Positions 38,529-52,147 of a stretch of 64,000 nt of DNA are shown in pieces. A program made the translations under genes and the position numbers. Numbering within the stretch: the first letter of the stretch is position 1; each line of letters starts with the position of its first letter. The stretch spans positions 434,001-498,000 of the forward strand of contig CADCXA010000067.1 of the NCBI GenBank assembly GCA_902806565.1, read 5' to 3'. Below the pieces are notes generated by a model. The model saw only the letters and a program-made list of their open reading frames with translations. It was not told the origin of the DNA and made no database searches. The DNA comes from Hypoxylon rubiginosum (lineage: Eukaryota; Ascomycota; Sordariomycetes; Xylariales; Hypoxylaceae).

Positions 38529-38954
38529 TGATTATGGGGTAGCTGCTCGATATTCTCCTTTTTCTCGTCATTTATTTTTTCAATCCGCTCCTTGAGTGCC
38601 TGCTATCTCTGTTGAGTAGACGCAGGTTATGAGTCTCATTTTAGTTGTATTAAAAATTTGGTTATCAAGAATATCTAGGAGGGCGATAGCCCTGTGAAAG
38701 CTCCTTTCGTCAAAGTGTGGGGTGTGGGGCATGTACCCAGCCACTTATTTTACCAGCCACCTATCTAAACGTTTGACATTTCCTGTCGTCGGCAAAGCTA
38801 TCAAAATTGTCATGACTGATAGCGAAGAGCCATTAGACTTGGCACATGAGGGGAAGAAACTATAACAGCTTAAATTATTTGTTATTTTTTTTATTTATTT
38901 AAATAAGCACGGACGCTAATATAAACGTGGAAGTTTAAGCGCTGAAAAAAAAAA
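38529..38954. other. PKS1 3' flank
   Basis: No gene. The sequence is of normal composition to about 38,870, then becomes AT-rich toward the left LTR of element C. It should contain the PKS1 polyadenylation region, though no single signal stands out. Confidence 0.5.
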
Positions 38955-39086
38955 TAAAATTATTATATAGTTATATAATAGTTTTATATTTATAGATATT
39001 TATAAAATATTTTTAATTAATATATTAATATTAAAAACTTAAAAAATATATTTTTATTTAAACTAATAATATAATATTTATTATAA
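38955..39086 (+). repeat. Left LTR of element C
   Basis: A direct repeat of 46,266-46,396. They share TTATATAATA, then TTTTATATTTATA, TATTTATAAAATATTTTTA and TATTAATATTAAAAACTTAAA. Outer borders are uncertain by a few bases. Confidence 0.7.
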
Positions 39087-42000
39087 ATTAATAACATTTT
39101 TTTAAATAATAATAGTAATTTATTTATTATTTATTTTTATTTTTTATAAATTGTTTTTATTAAATTATTTTAACGTAATTTTTTTACTTTTTTTATTAAT
39201 ATAATATAAATTTTTTTTTTTTAATGTTATTTATTTTAAAAATAACGGTTTTAATTAATTTAATTCCACTTTTTTTTTTTTTTTATATTAATATTTTTAA
39301 AATTAATAAAACTTATTAAATATTTTTTTTATTTTTATAATATTAAATATTTTTATATTAATTATATTAAGTTTATTAATATTAATTATACGTGTTTTTT
39401 AACTTTTTTTATTAATATTAATAATAATTATTTTTATTTAATATAATAATTTAAATTATATAAGTTTTTTTATTTATTTTTAATATATTAATAAAAAAAA
39501 TTTAGCTTTAAAAATAATATTTTAAAAGTTTATATTTTATTATTAAAATTAAATTTAATTAATAAAAACTTCTTTTTTTTTTAATTAATTTTTTTTTAAT
39601 TTATTAACTTTTTTTTTGTTTTTATAAGTTATTTTATTAATAATAATTTAAATTTTAATATAATATTTTTTTCTTTATTTTTAATAAATAATTTAAATTT
39701 TTCTTAATTTATTAACAACGTAAGCCTTTTTTTTACTAGTTTATATTTATTTTTTATATTTTTTTATTTATAATAAATTAGATTTTTTTAATTTTCCTAG
39801 TAATAATATTATAGTTTTATAAATTTAAATTTAAATTTTTTTAATTTTTATCTTTTTTTTTTATTTTAGCTTTTTAATATATTAATTATTTAATTTATTT
39901 AATATTAATATAAGTTTTTATTAAATAATCCTTTTTTAAAAATCTTATTTAAAACTTAAATTTTTATAAATTAACTATTTATTTATTTTTATTTCGCTGC
40001 TTTGTTATTAATTAATAATTTAATAAAAAGAATTTTTTTTCCTTATATTTTACCTTTTACTTTAAATTTTTAATTTAAATTAATTAAATATAAATATTAT
40101 ATTTTAAACGTAAAAAAACTATTTTTATTTTTTTTTATTTTCTCTTACATTTTATTTTTATTAAATAAAATATTAGTTAATAATAAATTTATTAATAAAT
40201 TTACTTTTATATTTAATGTTATTATTTTAATAATAAAATTAATTATAAACCTTTTTATTTAAGTTTTTATTTAATTTTTAAAAAGGTTATTTAAAAATAA
40301 CTTTAATAATAATAATAAAAATATTAATAATAATTATAATAATTTTAAACTTAATAAAATTAATTATTTTAATTTTACCTTAATAAATTTAAATTAAATA
40401 AATATAATTACTTAAGGTAAATATAATATTTATATTAACATATTTATTTTTATTAACAAATTAATAAATCTTATATTTTTTTACGGTAAAATTAAAATTA
40501 AAATTATTTAAACAACTTATTTTTAATAAATAACTTTAATTTAATATATTATTAAATTTATAAAAATAAAAAAACATATCTTAATAATCGGTAATATTTT
40601 ATTTATATATAAGAATTTATAAACTAAATTTAAAAAAATAATTAATAAAATTTTTAATAATTTTAAAAGTTAAAAATTTATATTATATAATTTATATTTA
40701 AATAAATAATTAAAGTTTTTTATTTAAAACGTTATTTAAAATATTAAAATTTATAACACTTTTAAAAAAAATCAACTTCTTTATATATTTAAAATGTTTA
40801 ATATAAATATTTAAACTTAGTTTATAAAGCCTGGTTTATTAATAATTTTAAACGTTTTTTTTAATAATATTAATAAACGTAAAAACATTTTATTAAATAA
40901 AACCAATAAAATAACTTAATAAATATTATTATTTTTATTAATTTCTATTTTTTATAATAAGTAATAAAAATTCTTTTACTTTTTTATTTAAAATTTTAAT
41001 ATTAACCATTTTTATTAATTATAATATAAAAAATAAAGTTTTTATAATAATTATTATAATAATTATTAACGTAATAATAATAATAATAGTTTTTATAATT
41101 AATAATAAAATTAATATAATTAATATTAACTATTTAATAATTAATACTAATTTATTAATAACTTATATTAACCTTTTAATAATTAAAACTAGTTTAAAAA
41201 ACCTTAATAAAAAAATTAATAAAACGGTAACTAAAATTATTAACAGCTTAACTAATTTTAAAATTAATATTAAAATAATTAAATTTTTTAAAACTAATAA
41301 TTACCTTAATTAATATTTTATAAAAACTTTTAATAAAGTTTTAATTAAAGTTATTAAAGCTAGTAAAACGGCAGTAATTTTAACGTTAATAATTAATATA
41401 ATTATTTTAATAATTTTAATTTATATTAAAATAATAATTTAATATATTAAAAATTTAACACACCTTATTATAATTATAATTAATTTTTTAATGTTAATAA
41501 ATATTTTAAATTTTTATTTATTAATATTTAAAGTTATTTAAACATTAATTATTACGATTAAAATAATTATTTAAAAAGCTTTTAATTAAATAACTTTAAT
41601 ATTTTTTTTAATAAAATTCCTTTAAGTTTTAACTTATTTTTTATAAATAATAATAAATATAACGTTATAAATTTTAATATCGTTTTCTTAATATTAAAAC
41701 TTTCTTTTTATTATTATTATAACGCTTTTTTTTTTAATTAAAATTAACTTTTTTAATATATTAATAAATAATATAATAATATTAATAATTTTATTATTAA
41801 TTTTCCCCGCCTTAATAATTTATTTTTAAAAATAGTTTATATTATAATTATTATAAATAAAAATATAAATGTTTTATATTATAATAATATATTAATAATT
41901 TTAATAAATATCGCCGTAACTATTAATCTTATTTTAATAAAAATATATTATATAAATAATAAAATAAATATATTATTAATTTTAAATTAATTTTAAAAGA

Positions 42001-45000
42001 TGTTAATTCTTTTTAAAACTTTATTTTAAACTTTTAAGTTTTTAATATTAATTATTATATTTTTTATTAATAATAATTTTAATATTAATATTAAATTTAT
42101 TTATAAGTTTAAAATATATTTAAAGTTTTTTATTATAACCTTATTAAAAATTAAATATAAAAAAAATATTTATAATAATATTAATTATATTAAAATATTA
42201 ATAAACCGGATTTAACTCCTTATATATTACTTAGATATTAAAATTTATAAAAAAGTTATATTAATATTTATTTATAATATTACTTTTAATAAATTAATTA
42301 TATTAAATTATATTATAATTTATTTTTATTTTAAAAGTATCTTTAAAAGTTAATTAATTGTTATTTTTTTTCTACGTAAAATTACTATTATTAATAATTT
42401 ATTTATATATATATTTTTAAATATAAATATTATTAACACTAAAAATATTAATATTTTTATATTAAAAAAAATTAATATTATTTATTTTTATAAAACGATT
42501 ATTTTATTATTAGTTATTATTAATAATAAATTAAAACAATCTATTAAAATTTTAATAATTTAAAATATTATTATTTTATTTTTTTTTTTTTAATTAATTT
42601 TAATTTATCACTTTACGGTTTTTAACTAGGATTTTATATTTAAATTAATTTCTAACCTTATTTTTTATTTTATAACTTTATATAATAATATTATTAAATA
42701 TATTTTTACTTATAATAATACGTTTTAATTTATTATTTTATGTTAATAAACTTTTTTTAAATATATATTATTAATAAAATAAAACTATAAAAATTATTAT
42801 ATTAATAATAATTAAATAATAAAGTTAACCTTATAAAAACCAATATAAAAACAACTTAATTTAAATAATAATTATTTATTTAATTTATTTTTTAAGTTTA
42901 TTAAAAAAACTATTTTTATAATTTAATATAAAAGTAATATAATATTTTATATAAATTTAAAACACCTAAAAATACTTTATAAACTAAGCTAAGTTTTTAA
43001 TAAATTTTAAAATATATTTATTAATAAAAGATTTATTATTATTCTTAATAATAAATTATTTAAATTTTAATTAAAACCTAAATAAAAAAATATAATTCTT
43101 AAAAAATATTATTTTTATTTTATTAATATTAACAATTAAAAGTTAATCTAAAAAACTATTAATAAATTACTTTAATAAAATTAAATTTCTAAAATATATA
43201 TATTTATATTTTTCTTATTTCCCGTTTTTATTATCTATAAAAATATTTTTTAAATTAATAAAACTATTAAATATAAAAACTATATAATTATAAACATTTA
43301 AATATTTAATAATATAAATTTAAATAATATGTATTTTAGTAAATTATAAAATATTATATTAATAAAAATCTATTATAAAAAGTTTATTATAATTTTAAAT
43401 ATAATTTTATTTTATTATTAATAATAAACTTATTTTTTAATATATTAATTACTAATTATTATAATTATTAATAAATAATATATATTTAATTATTTAATAA
43501 TAAAATATAAAAATAACAACTTATATATTTAACGTTAAATAAACATTATTTTTAAAAACACTAACATTATAAATTATTATTATAATAATATATACGTTAT
43601 ATTTAATAATTTAAATAAATATATTTATAATTTATAAAATATTTTCTTATATTTTTAAACTAAAAATATTTTTATTAATATATTAAAATTATTTATTAAT
43701 TTTTTTAATATAATAATTTTTAATTAATTAATAAATTCTTTTAGTTTATTCATTATAAAAAAACAACTTATAATTATATATAAAATTTTTTTTTTAAAAT
43801 TATTAAAAAACCTTAAAACTTTTATTAACTTAATAAAATATTTATATTTATATATATTTTATTATATTAAAATCGTTAAATTATTAAAATAATATAAAAT
43901 ATTATTAATTTACGTTAATTTATAAAAAACAACATCTTTTTTAACCAGTTAAAAATATTAAGCTTTTTTAATACCGTTAAATATTTTTTTAAAAATAAAA
44001 TATATTTCTTTTTACGGCTTAAAAAAAACTTTAATAATATATATTATACTTTATTTTTATAACTTTAAATAACTTTTATATATCGATTTTAATGTTTTTT
44101 ATAAAAATATTAACGTTTTAATTTATTATATTAATAAAAAAACCCTTTTTAAATTATTAAAAAACGGTGTTTTATTAATATATTTATTTAATATAATTAT
44201 ATAACTTATTATTTTTTTATTTAAAATATTAACATCTTTTAAATAATAATATTAACCTATTAAAATAAAAATCCTTAACTTTATATAAACTTTAAAAAAA
44301 ATATATTATTAAATAAATATATAATAAACTAATATATATATATTTATAAACTATAGCTTTATTTTAAATATAATTAAATATTTTAATATTATAAATTTTA
44401 TAACATTTAATAATAAAAATTTACATCTTATTTAAACTATAAAATATATTAATAAATTTAAATTTATTATATTATATAAATTAAAAAAACTTTATATAGT
44501 TTTTAACATTTTATTTAAATTACTAATATTTAATTTTAATATTAAATTAAATGTTTTTAATGATTTAAACGTTTTATTTAATAATATTAATAAATATTAA
44601 AGTTTATATATTAATATATTAATAAAAATAAAATTTTTTAAGGAAACTTTATTTATTTTAAAAATAATAAGCTTTTTAATAAATTATTTATATTATATAA
44701 TTACTAAAAACATTACTTTTTTTTAAATAACTTTTAATTTTAAAATAAAACTTTAATATAGTTATTTTAATAACCTTAAATAAAAACTTATTTTTAATAT
44801 TATTAAAACTAATAATTATTTTAATTTAAATATAATAAATTTATTTTTTTATTTTTATAACAGTTTATTATAAAAACATTTAAATATATATAACTGTTTT
44901 TATATTTTTTATTTATATTATATTAATATTTTTAAAATAATTTATAATATTAACCATTTTAATTATAATAAAATAATAAACTAATTATTATATTTTATTA

Positions 45001-45764
45001 TTAATTATAAGAAATTTATTAAATATATAAAATTATATTTAAAATACTTATTATTTTAATTATATTATTATAAATCTTATAAATTATTTTAACTAATAAT
45101 TAACTTATTTTATTTTTTTTATATTATAATTATTAACATTATATTTAGTTTATTTTAAATATTTAATAATAATAATATATTAATATTTACTATAAATAAA
45201 ATTATAAAAACTATTAATTTAATTTTAAATAAATATAATTAATATATTAATTAATAAACCGATTTAGTTTTTAATAAATTATTTATTATTAATTAAAAAC
45301 TTTTTAAAATTATAATTAATAATAAAAACTTAAAGTTTTTATCAAGATTTTAATAATATATTTAATAATATATTAATATATAATTTTTATTTTTAATTAC
45401 TTATTATATTTAAATAAATAACTAAATTAAATATTATATATTAATAATAAAATTAATATTTTAATATTATTTCCACGTTTTAAAAAACCTTATTTAATAA
45501 AAAAAAGCTTTTTTTAAATTATAATTTAAACTTAATATATTAAAGAATTTATTAATAAAATATAATTTATTAAAAGTTATTTTTAGTTTTATATTTAATT
45601 TTATTATTAATTTTATTAATAATAAAAATTCTATAAGTTTTTTTACTTATATTAATATTTATAATATAATTTTTTTAGTGGTAATAACGATAAAATATTA
45701 TTATAATATTTATTATAAACTTATTTTTTTTAATATTAATAATAATATTTTATTATATTTATAT

Positions 45765-46110
45765 AAAAGTTATAATATTTTTATTATAATAATATTTAAC
45801 TGTAAATTTAAATAATAATATATTAATTTATTTTAAATTATAAAATATATTAATTAATTAATATATTAATTAAATTTTTTAAATTATTATTAAATTTATA
45901 ATATTATTTTAATTAATTATTTAAAACTAACTTTTTTATTTAATATTTTTAATAAATTTTTATTATATTTAAAAAATGTTTATTTAAAAATATATAACTA
46001 TAAAATTATAAATAAAAATATTAAAAAAAAGAAATACCTAATTAAATATATTAAATTAAATAATAAATATATTAGATAATATATTTTATATTAATTAAAA
46101 AAAAATACAT
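45765..46110 (+). pseudogene. Relic of chromovirus integrase C-terminus and chromodomain
   Basis: Conceptual translation around 45,790-45,950 follows the same residue pattern as the unmutated piece at 20,955-21,165, with RIP-type changes (for example Q to stop, P to L, G to N/K). Further on, YLIKYIKLNN (46,034-46,063) fits the YLVKWKGW-type core of a chromodomain. This places the element among chromoviruses. It is not functional. Confidence 0.5.
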
Positions 46111-46179
46111 AGAATTTAATATAAAATTTCTATAAATAAAAAACCTAATATTATTAATAATAAATATAGTATTTTTTTC

Positions 46180-46211
<32 letters not shown>

Positions 46212-46265
46212 TAAATAATATTATATATTTATAATAATAAAAATATTATTATTTTTTTAAAAATA

Positions 46266-46396
46266 ATATTTATTATATAATTATATAATAATTTTATATT
46301 TATAAGTATTTATAAAATATTTTTAGTTAATATATTAATATTAAAAACTTAAAGAATATATCTTTATTTAAATTAATAATACGATATTTATTATAA
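46266..46396 (+). repeat. Right LTR of element C
   Basis: The partner of 38,955-39,086. Composition returns to normal immediately after it. A poly-T run of about 26 (46,180-46,205) lies about 60 bp upstream. Confidence 0.7.
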
Positions 46397-46546
46397 GGAT
46401 GCTGGATTTAGTTATTAAGTATCCTTAATTTAACTTAAACAAAAAGGATACCGGTTTTAACTATCGATATATACAACTATCGAATGTTAGAACCTCAAAT
46501 CTCACTATGTTCCTCTGTAAGGCTCTAAAGTATCATGCAGCCTACC

Positions 46547-47239
46547 TTAAAGCCCACCATGCCACTCGCGAATCTCCTTCCACTCAGGCACCGTGTGGCT
46601 CAGCATCATCAACCAGCCACCGATAATAATATCACCATAATCGGCCTCTTTGCCTCCTATGAAAGGACCATCGGAAAACCTAAAGTACTTGGCAGCATCC
46701 CCCATTGCGGCCTCTAACGTATCCAAGATTGGTTTCCTCTTCTCTCCACGCACGACGAGCTCATCCCACGTCTTTACGCCAACTCGCCTGCAAAACTCGG
46801 CTTTGCTCTTACCCGCAGTCTCCGAATTAAACGGGAAGGCCTCGGCACACAGGGCCGCGCCCGTGGTGAAGGTCGTGTCCATATGAGCGTTAAACGCCGC
46901 GTATAAGCCGACCGAATCCCGAAACAATGAAGGGCTATTGGGGTATTTTTTATCCAAGTACACGGCGATATCGAAGGAATCCCCCACCAACGTGTTGGTG
47001 GACGGGTCTTTGATGGCTGGAAGTGTGTAGAATGGCTCTCCGTTGCTGAAGAAGCGCACCGGATCCAAGCCGAGACTTTTGCGAGTCGATGTTACTTCGG
47101 ACAAGTCAACCCATTTTGTGACGAAGCTGGCGCGCTTGAAGTTTAGTGCGTACCGGGCTTTCCATGGATTTGGCGCGTATGGGTGAACAGGGGGACCTGA
47201 AGCGATGTCGTAAAAGATGATCGGGTCTGATGATGACAT
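46547..47239 (-). CDS. Glutathione S-transferase-like protein, possibly C-terminally shortened
   Basis: A single-exon frame of 230 residues. The N-terminal thioredoxin-like domain includes NPWKARYALNFK (about 24-35), where the catalytic region of fungal GSTs of this type lies. LPAIKDPSTNTLVGDSFDIA (about 73-92) carries the cis-proline and the GDS glutathione-contact pattern. The helical C-terminal domain follows, with a final IREWHGGL. Relatives that I recall continue some 10-20 residues past this point, so the stop 150 bp from the LTR of element C may be a truncation. GSTs of this group conjugate or isomerise small electrophiles and are often found in biosynthetic clusters. I found no convincing splice that would extend it. 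Confidence 0.75.
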   Translation of the reverse strand: MSSSDPIIFYDIASGPPVHPYAPNPWKARYALNFKRASFVTKWVDLSEVTSTRKSLGLDPVRFFSNGEPFYTLPAIKDPSTNTLVGDSFDIAVYLDKKYPNSPSLFRDSVGLYAAFNAHMDTTFTTGAALCAEAFPFNSETAGKSKAEFCRRVGVKTWDELVVRGEKRKPILDTLEAAMGDAAKYFRFSDGPFIGGKEADYGDIIIGGWLMMLSHTVPEWKEIREWHGGL

Positions 47240-48442
47240 GGAGGCTATTGGGATTGGACGAGATGTAGCGATTATGTTGACGGATAGAATCGTGTAATAG
47301 AATGCGTGTAGTTAGTTCTCAATACCCAGTTGGGCCACCGATGTTGTCAGAATTGTTCTAGATGTTGTGATCCGTGTTAAAATGGCTAAACCGGGCTGGG
47401 CCCTCGGAATTTATACTTGGTCTCCAAGACATTTTGACTATATGACGGTCCGCCTGGCGCGTGAGATAGGCGGAATCTATAGTAAGCCATTGACTTTCTG
47501 ATGATCCCCATTGATGTTGCGATCTCATCTGGAACTAGATTTGCGGTGTTCACTTAGCCATGCGGCCTGACCCGCATATGCACCTAGCCGACTAGCAGAT
47601 CTAGTACCGGTCCCACTTGAGCCCATATTTACCCCCCTGCCAATGGGCCGACCCGTCGTAAACCTTCTTTTTCGGGGTAGTGGTCACGTGTATGATTCAT
47701 AATGATTCATTACTAAGCGAATTTTCTTCATTCGGGCTGACTCAAGGCATCAGGCGAGCAAGCGAGGTCGCACTAATTACCCACTCACGAGCTTCTCTTC
47801 GACGCAGCGCAAATCGTCACATGTATGAGCCAATTGGCTTGCGATGTCGTACAGTGACTTGTGCTGAGATGCAACACCAACTCCTGATGGCACAGTACCT
47901 AACAGCAACCTGGGGTTTACGTGAGTTGGGGCCTAGAGTGTTCGGTATGGTAATATCATACTCGATCTCCTCTGAAGAATGATGACAACGTCATGCTGGA
48001 GCCACAATAGCCTATGCATTACTGGGAGCTCCGAAATGTCAAAAGCAGAATTGCTCACCAGGATCTCAACTACACCTAGGCTCATCAAGACCGCAGCGAC
48101 GGAGACTTCTTAGTCGTATACGGCGTATAGACTACATTTAGGTACCATATTTCGTCCCCAAGGAGAAGAGATTTTGGGCTTGGATACCAACCAAACCGAA
48201 GGGAACACCTAGTGATATTCCAACCGTTCCCGTCGGCTCCCTCAGCCCCAGAGTAACTCGTATCCGGCGTATGTTATAGAATCCCTTCCAACGCCAGATC
48301 ATGTGCAACAACACCGTCACGTCCGCAACCAACTCAGGAAGCGTACCCAGCGACACCAACTAGGAGTCCTTCACCAAGGCGTCTTGGCGAGGACTAATAA
48401 GAACATGATTACGACGGGCTACATGTAGATGGTTATTGGTAA
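47240..48442. other. 1.2-kb intergenic region
   Basis: It holds the upstream region of the GST-like gene (minus strand) and the 3' flank of the acyltransferase. Frames at plus 47,680-47,982 and minus 48,138-48,359 have no domain I recognise and are not called. Confidence 0.4.
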
Positions 48443-50058
48443 TTATCCATGCGGTCTTGGAATGCTAGACTCGAGCATCTGCTCGATGACATGCCAGCAT
48501 TGCTTTCTCAAGATACCATACAACCAAATATTCCCATCTGCATCTTTTCCCGTGACCATGAAACCATTGATCATTGAGAATCCTCTAGCAAAAGCGTGCG
48601 CTTGGATAAAAGATGGCTTGCCAGTCGCACGGCCACTGTCGCGTCGGCCTTCAGCCAAGGCTCCGGTGAAGTCAACATTGAAAAGATCCGCTTTAGTCCA
48701 GTTAGTGCATACAACCATATGCATCCACGGATCACCAAATAGGGCGCTGCCACCTTTGTCTTGAGCAGCTCGATTAAGGCTCATCACCGCCTCTACTTGA
48801 CCTCTAGTTCCCAAGTCCATATACGACTCGCGTATGGCTGCGGCAACGCAACCAAGTGGTTTTGTCAACACGTCTCTAGCTGTCATGAATGTAGGAACCA
48901 TACAGAAAGCGTTAGCGATATAGGCATGGCGCGACGGAAGAAGGTCCCGACTCAGTAGTTGCCGCAGGCCAAAAGCGTTGTAGATTGCGACTGTCCGGTT
49001 CGAAGTCTCCGGCATCTGAGCCTGGACGATGTACCTCGTCCACCACGCGCATACGACATCACCCTCGCTGAGGAATGGTATGTTGTTGTACTCACCTTTG
49101 AGCTGCATCAACTTCAATTCTGACAACGCTGCTTTGCGCAGATTGCTCGCGTATGCTGCAGGCACAAAAATGGCTCGACCCTCTTCCGCGGGATTCGGAT
49201 ACCAGAACTTGTCAAAAACGTAGCGCAAGCCCCAGATCATCATCTGCCAGATCCCAAACTGTCCCTCGGAATACCTGTATGCCTCGATAGGTTGTGTACC
49301 GAGAGTGGCTAGGGGGTCAGCCTGGAAGCCGTAGAAGTTTGGCACCTGGTCGTAACATCCGTTGAGGATTAGAGACCACGCATTTAAAAACGCCCTTCGG
49401 CCCACTTTCACGGGTTAGTTCGCCTGCCGGGAAGAATTGGGCTACGGAGCTGCTTACTGCCATCTAGTACAATGTGGGGCCACGAGATCGTTATCAACGT
49501 GGCATCATGAAAAGTTATAATGCGGATCCCCAGGAGCGGTAGATCCGAGTCGAGATAGTCCTCTAGCGCCTCGGGATCCCCCGGCCGTCTCATGAGGTCC
49601 ACAACGTCAACTTCATGGCACAGGATATGAGGCGTGACAGAGGTAGAGGGTGCTCGAAGACGCGACGCTTGTGGGTGGTCGTTGATGTCGAGATTCAGAG
49701 CTTCGTGGTGGAAAGAGAATGGTATACGTCCCCGGTTAAAACAGGCCGGAATATGATATTCGAGTTTGCCATCTTCCTGGTCTATGTAAGTACATGGTGA
49801 AAAAGGCGAGATGCTAGGTGTGATTACGACATTTAGCCTCACGCGAGCGCCTAGCTTACGCCACCCCTCGCGGTTGAGGAGTTTCTCCAGGGAGAGCTTC
49901 AATTTCTCAACGTCAAGGACGTTGTCAAACCGCATCAAATCATACAGAATCGCAGAGCGACATAAAGCTGTGTCATCCCAGTAGTGGACGGGGATGATGG
50001 TGTCCGAAGGCACCTTTGGTAATGCACTCGCCATCGGTTTGCTCCAAGGCGCACCCAT
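48443..50058 (-). CDS. Acyltransferase of the fungal BAHD-like transferase family
   Basis: Two exons: 50,058-49,458 and 49,404-48,443, with a 53-bp intron (49,405-49,457, branch GAACTAAC). They encode 520 residues, in frame across the joint. HIVLD (195-199) is the catalytic HxxxD, followed across the splice by GMGRRAFLNAW. DLFNVDFTGA near residue 435 stands where BAHD enzymes have DFGWG. The fold resembles trichothecene 3-O-acetyltransferase-like proteins. Such enzymes move an acyl group from CoA, or in some pathways from a carrier protein, onto an alcohol or amine. Being next to two PKS genes that lack visible release domains, it is a candidate for off-loading or esterifying a polyketide. 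It is divergently transcribed from the rhodopsin-domain gene. Confidence 0.85.
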
Positions 50059-50660
50059 TACGCGAATTCTTCAGTGGATAGGAGACCTGGAGCCGTAAGT
50101 ATGATGCAAGGGAGGTTAAGCAACTACCTTCTAGATACATTGCACGATGATAGGTACCTATAAATACCTCCACACGCTGACTTATATTCACAGCCCGGAT
50201 ATACCTACCTAAGATACCTTCTAGCGCGATTTTTATGACCAAATATGTAAGAGCTTTCAGCTATCTGTTGTGTAACCCCACCTCGGACCAAAACCACAAC
50301 CATGCTATACTCCGCGTAAGAAGAGTGTGTCTCACGGAACGGTGGGTAGTACAAGTCTCCAAATAGACTGCGATGGCCGAAGGCCCAACCACAACCCCCG
50401 CTTAGCGCCAGCGTCTGCTCACCATATTTGGTGAGTGCTTTGGGGGCTGAAACCGGATTGGAGCTCTGCTTCTAGCTCTGCTTCTAATATCTGCCGTCAG
50501 CAGTGTTCAAGCCAAAGAAGGTACGGCAGGAAGGTATAAGCACCTCCTTGCCTCCGCCGTTTATTTCCTGTTGCCCTTTGTACAACAGTAGCGCGATTCT
50601 ATCATCAGATAACAAGACTGCAAACATACGTGTAAGGGCGTCAGGATTATTAAAGAGACC
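50059..50660. promoter_or_regulatory. Shared divergent promoter: acyltransferase / membrane protein
   Basis: 602 bp separate two head-to-head start codons. AGGTACCTATAAATACCTCC (50,153-50,172) includes a TATA-like TATAAATA about 100 bp before the acyltransferase ATG. Further ACCTACCT motifs follow near 50,200. No specific factor site could be named. Confidence 0.5.
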
Positions 50661-51851
50661 ATGAGCTTCAAAATTGCCAATAACCTGTTGGAGACACAAG
50701 CCTTCATCGTGGCGGTTGTAGGAGTAGCTCTGGCGATCCTGGCGACTATTCTTCGTTTTGTAGCAACGAAGCGTGGCGGTCGAAAGATCTCCTGGGAAGA
50801 CTGGTTCGCCCTCCTGGCCACGGTATTTTTCGTCCTATACGTCATACCATTTTTATATCGTAAGTCTCTCGACGCCTACTTAGTGCCAAGCTAACTCCGA
50901 ACAGTTCTAGTAGTCATGAACGGCAGGGACCCGCTGCTATTGCCGGCAGACGACATTGTGAAGATGACCAAAGTGAGCAACTTGAGCCGCCCGTGCTGCG
51001 AAATATTAGGTACCTACATCCTACTTACCATAATTCTGTTCAGGCCGGATACGCCATGGCCGCTCAGTTCTGTATGCAGCAGCTGTTCGCTAAATATAGC
51101 CTCCTCTTCCTGTACTATCGAATCTTCTGGATTAAACAATCATTTGTGCGCTGCATCTACTTCGTCGGCGCCGTTCAGCTGATCTGGTCTATTGTAACCT
51201 ATATGCTCCACTACTTCGAATGCACGCCGCCTCAGAAGCTGTGGAATCCTCGCCTCCCGGGGCACTGCTTGAACGCGCCTGCGTTCCTTGCAGGAGGCGA
51301 ATCCGTCAATTCTATTGTAGATTTTGCCCTCGTCGGATTGGCAATCTGGATTGTGCAGTCGTTGAACATGAAGCTTGCGGCAAAATTGAAGCTAAGTGGT
51401 ATATTTGCTCTGGGTGGCTTGTAAGTGCCCTGTTTCAAATGTAGCGGTTACCGATGCTGATTTGTTCAACCTCGACAGAGCTGGTGTTCTCGGTTTCGTA
51501 AAAATCGGCCAGGACTACGTCCCCATGAGTGCGGAAAAGGTCGCACTTCTCGGTCCCATCTGGGCTACCGTCCAGCAAGCGTGTAGCGTAATATGTTGTT
51601 GCGCACCCGTGTTCAAGCCCCTGATCCCCGATTTCCACCTTCCACAAAGTCTACGATCCTTCGGTAGCCGCAACTTCAGCTGGAGCATCAAGCCTAGAAC
51701 ACCGCCCAATGTTACCGAAGCCGACCTAAGCACGACTCCTGTCGATGAGGTTTGGAAACGCCCACATCACTGGGTTGAGCTCGACGAAATGGGCGCGCAT
51801 GAGTCCCAAACTCGCCTAGATTCCCATACTGCAAGAAGACACGAGGATTAA
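50661..51851 (+). CDS. Rhodopsin-domain (SAT4-type) integral membrane protein
   Basis: Four exons: 50,661-50,859; 50,905-50,972; 51,044-51,420; 51,479-51,851. They give 338 residues, with introns of 45, 71 and 58 bp, all GT-AG. It has several hydrophobic helices, including about 13-33 and about 46-66, then YSLLFLYYRIFW, VDFALVGLAIWIVQSL and the GGLAGVLGF...PIWATVQQACSVICCCAP block that typifies this large fungal family. A charged cytoplasmic tail of about 90 residues ends RRHED. Members are seven-helix proteins of mostly unknown function, frequently next to biosynthetic genes. No retinal-binding lysine role should be assumed. Its 3' end faces that of the metallo-hydrolase. Confidence 0.85.
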
Positions 51852-52147
51852 TATTCGCCGTCTCTAGACCGGTATCACTCGAGATGCCCTTGATAATAGA
51901 GGCCTGAAGGGATGGAAGGGGAGTGGGGGAAAGAGTTGTGCGAAATGTTTCCGCAATCATTTAGTTGGAATATATGGTAGCACTCGCTTATATTACTTTG
52001 AAGAAACACAAGTCTAAGCCCAAGTAGAAATGACTTCTGGTGTAACTACCTACCTGGAATCAAAGTCCTTCATTGTATAGTCCATGTCAGCCGAGAGTTT
52101 ACTTGAAGAGAAACTATTACACATATAACGACGCAGCTGCGCAAGAC

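Larger units (their letters stand above)
38955..46396 (+). mobile_element. RIP-degraded Ty3/gypsy chromovirus (element C) with both LTRs
   Basis: About 7.44 kb of about 85-90% AT DNA bounded by direct repeats of about 131 bp (38,955-39,086 and 46,266-46,396). The interior aligns with element D in order and orientation, including the RT relic (43,660-43,860) and the integrase C-terminal region (about 45,770-45,990). Unlike D it keeps the 3' part, with a chromodomain-like relic near 46,034-46,080. No coding capacity remains. It sits between PKS1 and the GST-like gene. Confidence 0.8.

Noticed and set aside
47680..48359. Frames at 47,680-47,982 (+) and 48,138-48,359 (-) as genes
   Set aside because: They are short, without domains, and no splice partner makes them part of a neighbouring gene.
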